Origin: Rhizobium sp. Root274
Lineage (GTDB): Bacteria > Pseudomonadota > Alphaproteobacteria > Rhizobiales > Rhizobiaceae
Assembly (NCBI RefSeq): GCF_001429245.1
Contig: NZ_LMJE01000001.1
Location: 1,062,309 to 1,126,308, forward strand
Direction: 5' to 3'
Length of the DNA: 64,000 nt
The notes beneath the pieces are model-generated. The model saw nothing but the letters and a program-made list of their open reading frames with translations, searched no databases and was not told the DNA's origin. Shown here in pieces: positions 62,978 through 64,000 of the stretch. Within the stretch, counting starts at the first letter, position 1; the number at the start of each line of letters is the position of its first letter. The translations under genes and the position numbers were made by a program.

Positions 62978-63682
62978 TCAGACATGGCGGGTGAGCCCGC
63001 CGTCAACCTTCAGGTTCTGGCCGGTGATATAGGCTGCGCCATCCGATGCGAGAAAGGCGATGGTCGCGGCGATCTCCTCGCTCGTGCCGTAGCGTTTCAT
63101 CGGTACCGCGTCGCGCCGTTCCTCGGTTGCCGGCAGGCTGTCGATCCAGCCGGGCAGGACATTGTTCATGCGGATGTTTTCGCCCGCATAGGTATCGGCA
63201 AAGATCTTGGTGAAGGAGGCAAGGCCTGCGCGGAAAACGGCAGACGTCGGGAACATGGCCGAGGGCTCAAAAGCCCAGGCGGTGGAGATGTTGATGATTA
63301 CGCCAGACTTTTGCGCCTGCATGATCGGCGTGACGAGGCGTGTCGGGCGAATGACGTTCAGCAGGTACACGTCCATGCCGGTCGACCACTGCTCGTCGGT
63401 GATCTCGAGGATCTGGGCGCGCGGACCGTGCCCGGCGCTGTTGACCAGCACGTCGATGCGGCCAAAACGCTCCATGGTGCCGTCGACGAGGCGGGCGAGG
63501 TCTTCCGCCGAGCGGTTGGAGCCGGTCACGCCGTAACCGCCGAGTTCGGACGCCAGCGCCTCGCCCTTGCCGGAGGAGGAGAGAATGGCAAGCTTGAAGC
63601 CGTCGGCGGCCAGTCGGCGCGCTGCGGCAGCTCCCATGCCGCTTCCGCCGGCGGTGACAATCGCTACTTTTTCGATGGACAT
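62978..63682 (-). CDS. SDR family oxidoreductase with altered active site
   Basis: A 234-residue short-chain dehydrogenase. The cofactor motif is VTAGGSGMGAAAARRLA; NSAGHG and the tetrad Asn109 are present. Ser133 (NIST) is in place, but the usual YxxxK is replaced by S147-AVF-R151. The C-terminus DGAAYITGQNLKVDGGL is typical of FabG-like SDRs. Whether it is catalytic is unclear. It runs into the DUF2778 gene's upstream region; regulators are not adjacent. Confidence 0.8.
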   Translation of the reverse strand: MSIEKVAIVTAGGSGMGAAAARRLAADGFKLAILSSSGKGEALASELGGYGVTGSNRSAEDLARLVDGTMERFGRIDVLVNSAGHGPRAQILEITDEQWSTGMDVYLLNVIRPTRLVTPIMQAQKSGVIINISTAWAFEPSAMFPTSAVFRAGLASFTKIFADTYAGENIRMNNVLPGWIDSLPATEERRDAVPMKRYGTSEEIAATIAFLASDGAAYITGQNLKVDGGLTRHV

Positions 63683-63739
63683 GCGTGATCTCCCTGATTT
63701 TCAGGCAAGATCAAAGGTACGGCTCGGTAAGTCCAGTCA

Positions 63740-63783
63740 AAAAAGCTGAAGGCCGGTGCGGATTGTCCTGCACCGGCCTTCAA
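63740..63783 (-). terminator. Rho-independent terminator of the gene at the right edge
   Basis: TGAAGGCCGGTGC and GCACCGGCCTTCA form a 13-bp stem; on the minus strand it is followed by six T residues. Confidence 0.85.
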
Positions 63784-63805
63784 ACTTCGGTCTGTTGTCG
63801 CGGGG

Positions 63806-64000
63806 TTACCAGCTGCGCACGTCGAGAACGCGGTCCTTGTGCGCCGGGTGCGTCGAGAAGACGAAGATGCGGTCGAGCTCCTTCTGCGTCAGCAGACGGA
63901 GGAAGCGGATCTCCGCGGTGTTGTTCGGAAAGGTCTTCATCAAGACGGCGCCAACCTTGTTGATGCGCGCATCCGGGATGTCGAGATAGAATTGCTTAGG
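63806..64000 (-). CDS. C-terminal fragment of unrecognised protein
   Basis: The last 64 codons of a minus-strand gene whose start lies beyond the right edge; it ends RVLDVRSW at TAA (63806-63808). Visible motifs are KQFYLDIPDARINKVG, FPNNTAEIRFLRLLTQKELD and IFVFSTHPAHKD. I do not recognise the family. It has its own terminator. Confidence 0.6.
   Translation of the reverse strand, partial: PKQFYLDIPDARINKVGAVLMKTFPNNTAEIRFLRLLTQKELDRIFVFSTHPAHKDRVLDVRSW

Overview
The window looks like a chromosomal segment of a rhizobial alphaproteobacterium (Rhizobium/Agrobacterium/Allorhizobium type). Supporting this are a RirA iron regulator with IRO- and ICE-like boxes, a PdhS-family cell-cycle kinase, a phasin, a tRNA-His with A73 and no encoded G-1, the zwf-pgl-edd Entner-Doudoroff operon, RamB/ScfR-like control of isocitrate lyase, and interspersed rhizobial-type palindromes. 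No phage, transposase, plasmid or CRISPR genes are visible; almost all of it reads as core genome.

Layout. 1-2.5 kb: the N-terminal 823 codons of a giant surface-type protein on the minus strand, built almost wholly of octapeptide repeats and cut by the left edge. 3.1-7.4 kb, divergent from it: a TPR + GT41 (O-GlcNAc-transferase-like) glycosyltransferase, UDP-galactopyranose mutase and UDP-glucose 4-epimerase. I read these four genes as a possible protein or surface glycosylation locus, the most novel part of the window. 7.4-14.5 kb: oxidoreductases, a first PuuA/PuuB-type pair (polyamine catabolism), gluconokinase and a GMC oxidoreductase. 14.7-16.4 kb: rirA divergent from an Fe(III)-binding protein gene, with an Irr-type and a RirA-type box between them. 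16.5-22.8 kb: M48 protease/YjgN membrane pair, mmsA, an Rrf2 regulator divergent from a CPYC flavoprotein, and a LysR regulator. 22.9-25.6 kb: a stop/start-overlapping operon (HupE, unknown membrane protein, DUF1007 protein with an EF-hand loop) divergent from a second HupE.

25.8-30.3 kb: ilvE, a small conserved-looking protein, aceA and its divergent XRE/ScfR-like regulator. 30.5-34.6 kb: the potFGHI putrescine importer. 34.6-41.6 kb: a DUF6460 protein, an AsmA-like protein divergent from acetoacetyl-CoA synthetase, a two-domain iron permease and a LysE exporter. 41.7-46.5 kb: a 1277-residue PdhS kinase, phasin and tRNA-His. 46.6-52.1 kb: LysR, a large transmembrane chemoreceptor, small membrane proteins and a YhiN-type flavoprotein. 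52.3-55 kb: a second PuuA/PuuB-like pair. 55.1-59.3 kb: zwf-pgl-edd. 59.5-64 kb: a soluble PAS chemoreceptor ending in a CheR/CheB-tether pentapeptide, a DUF2778 protein, an SDR lacking the usual Tyr/Lys, and the C-terminus of an unrecognised protein.

Main functional themes: putrescine uptake (PotFGHI) feeding two gamma-glutamyl-putrescine modules; gluconate and glucose through gluconokinase and the Entner-Doudoroff operon; acetate, PHB and ketone-body metabolism (aceA, aacS, phasin, mmsA); iron homeostasis; and chemotaxis. Coordinates and motifs were read by eye. Family names rest on recognised sequence patterns and no database search was run.
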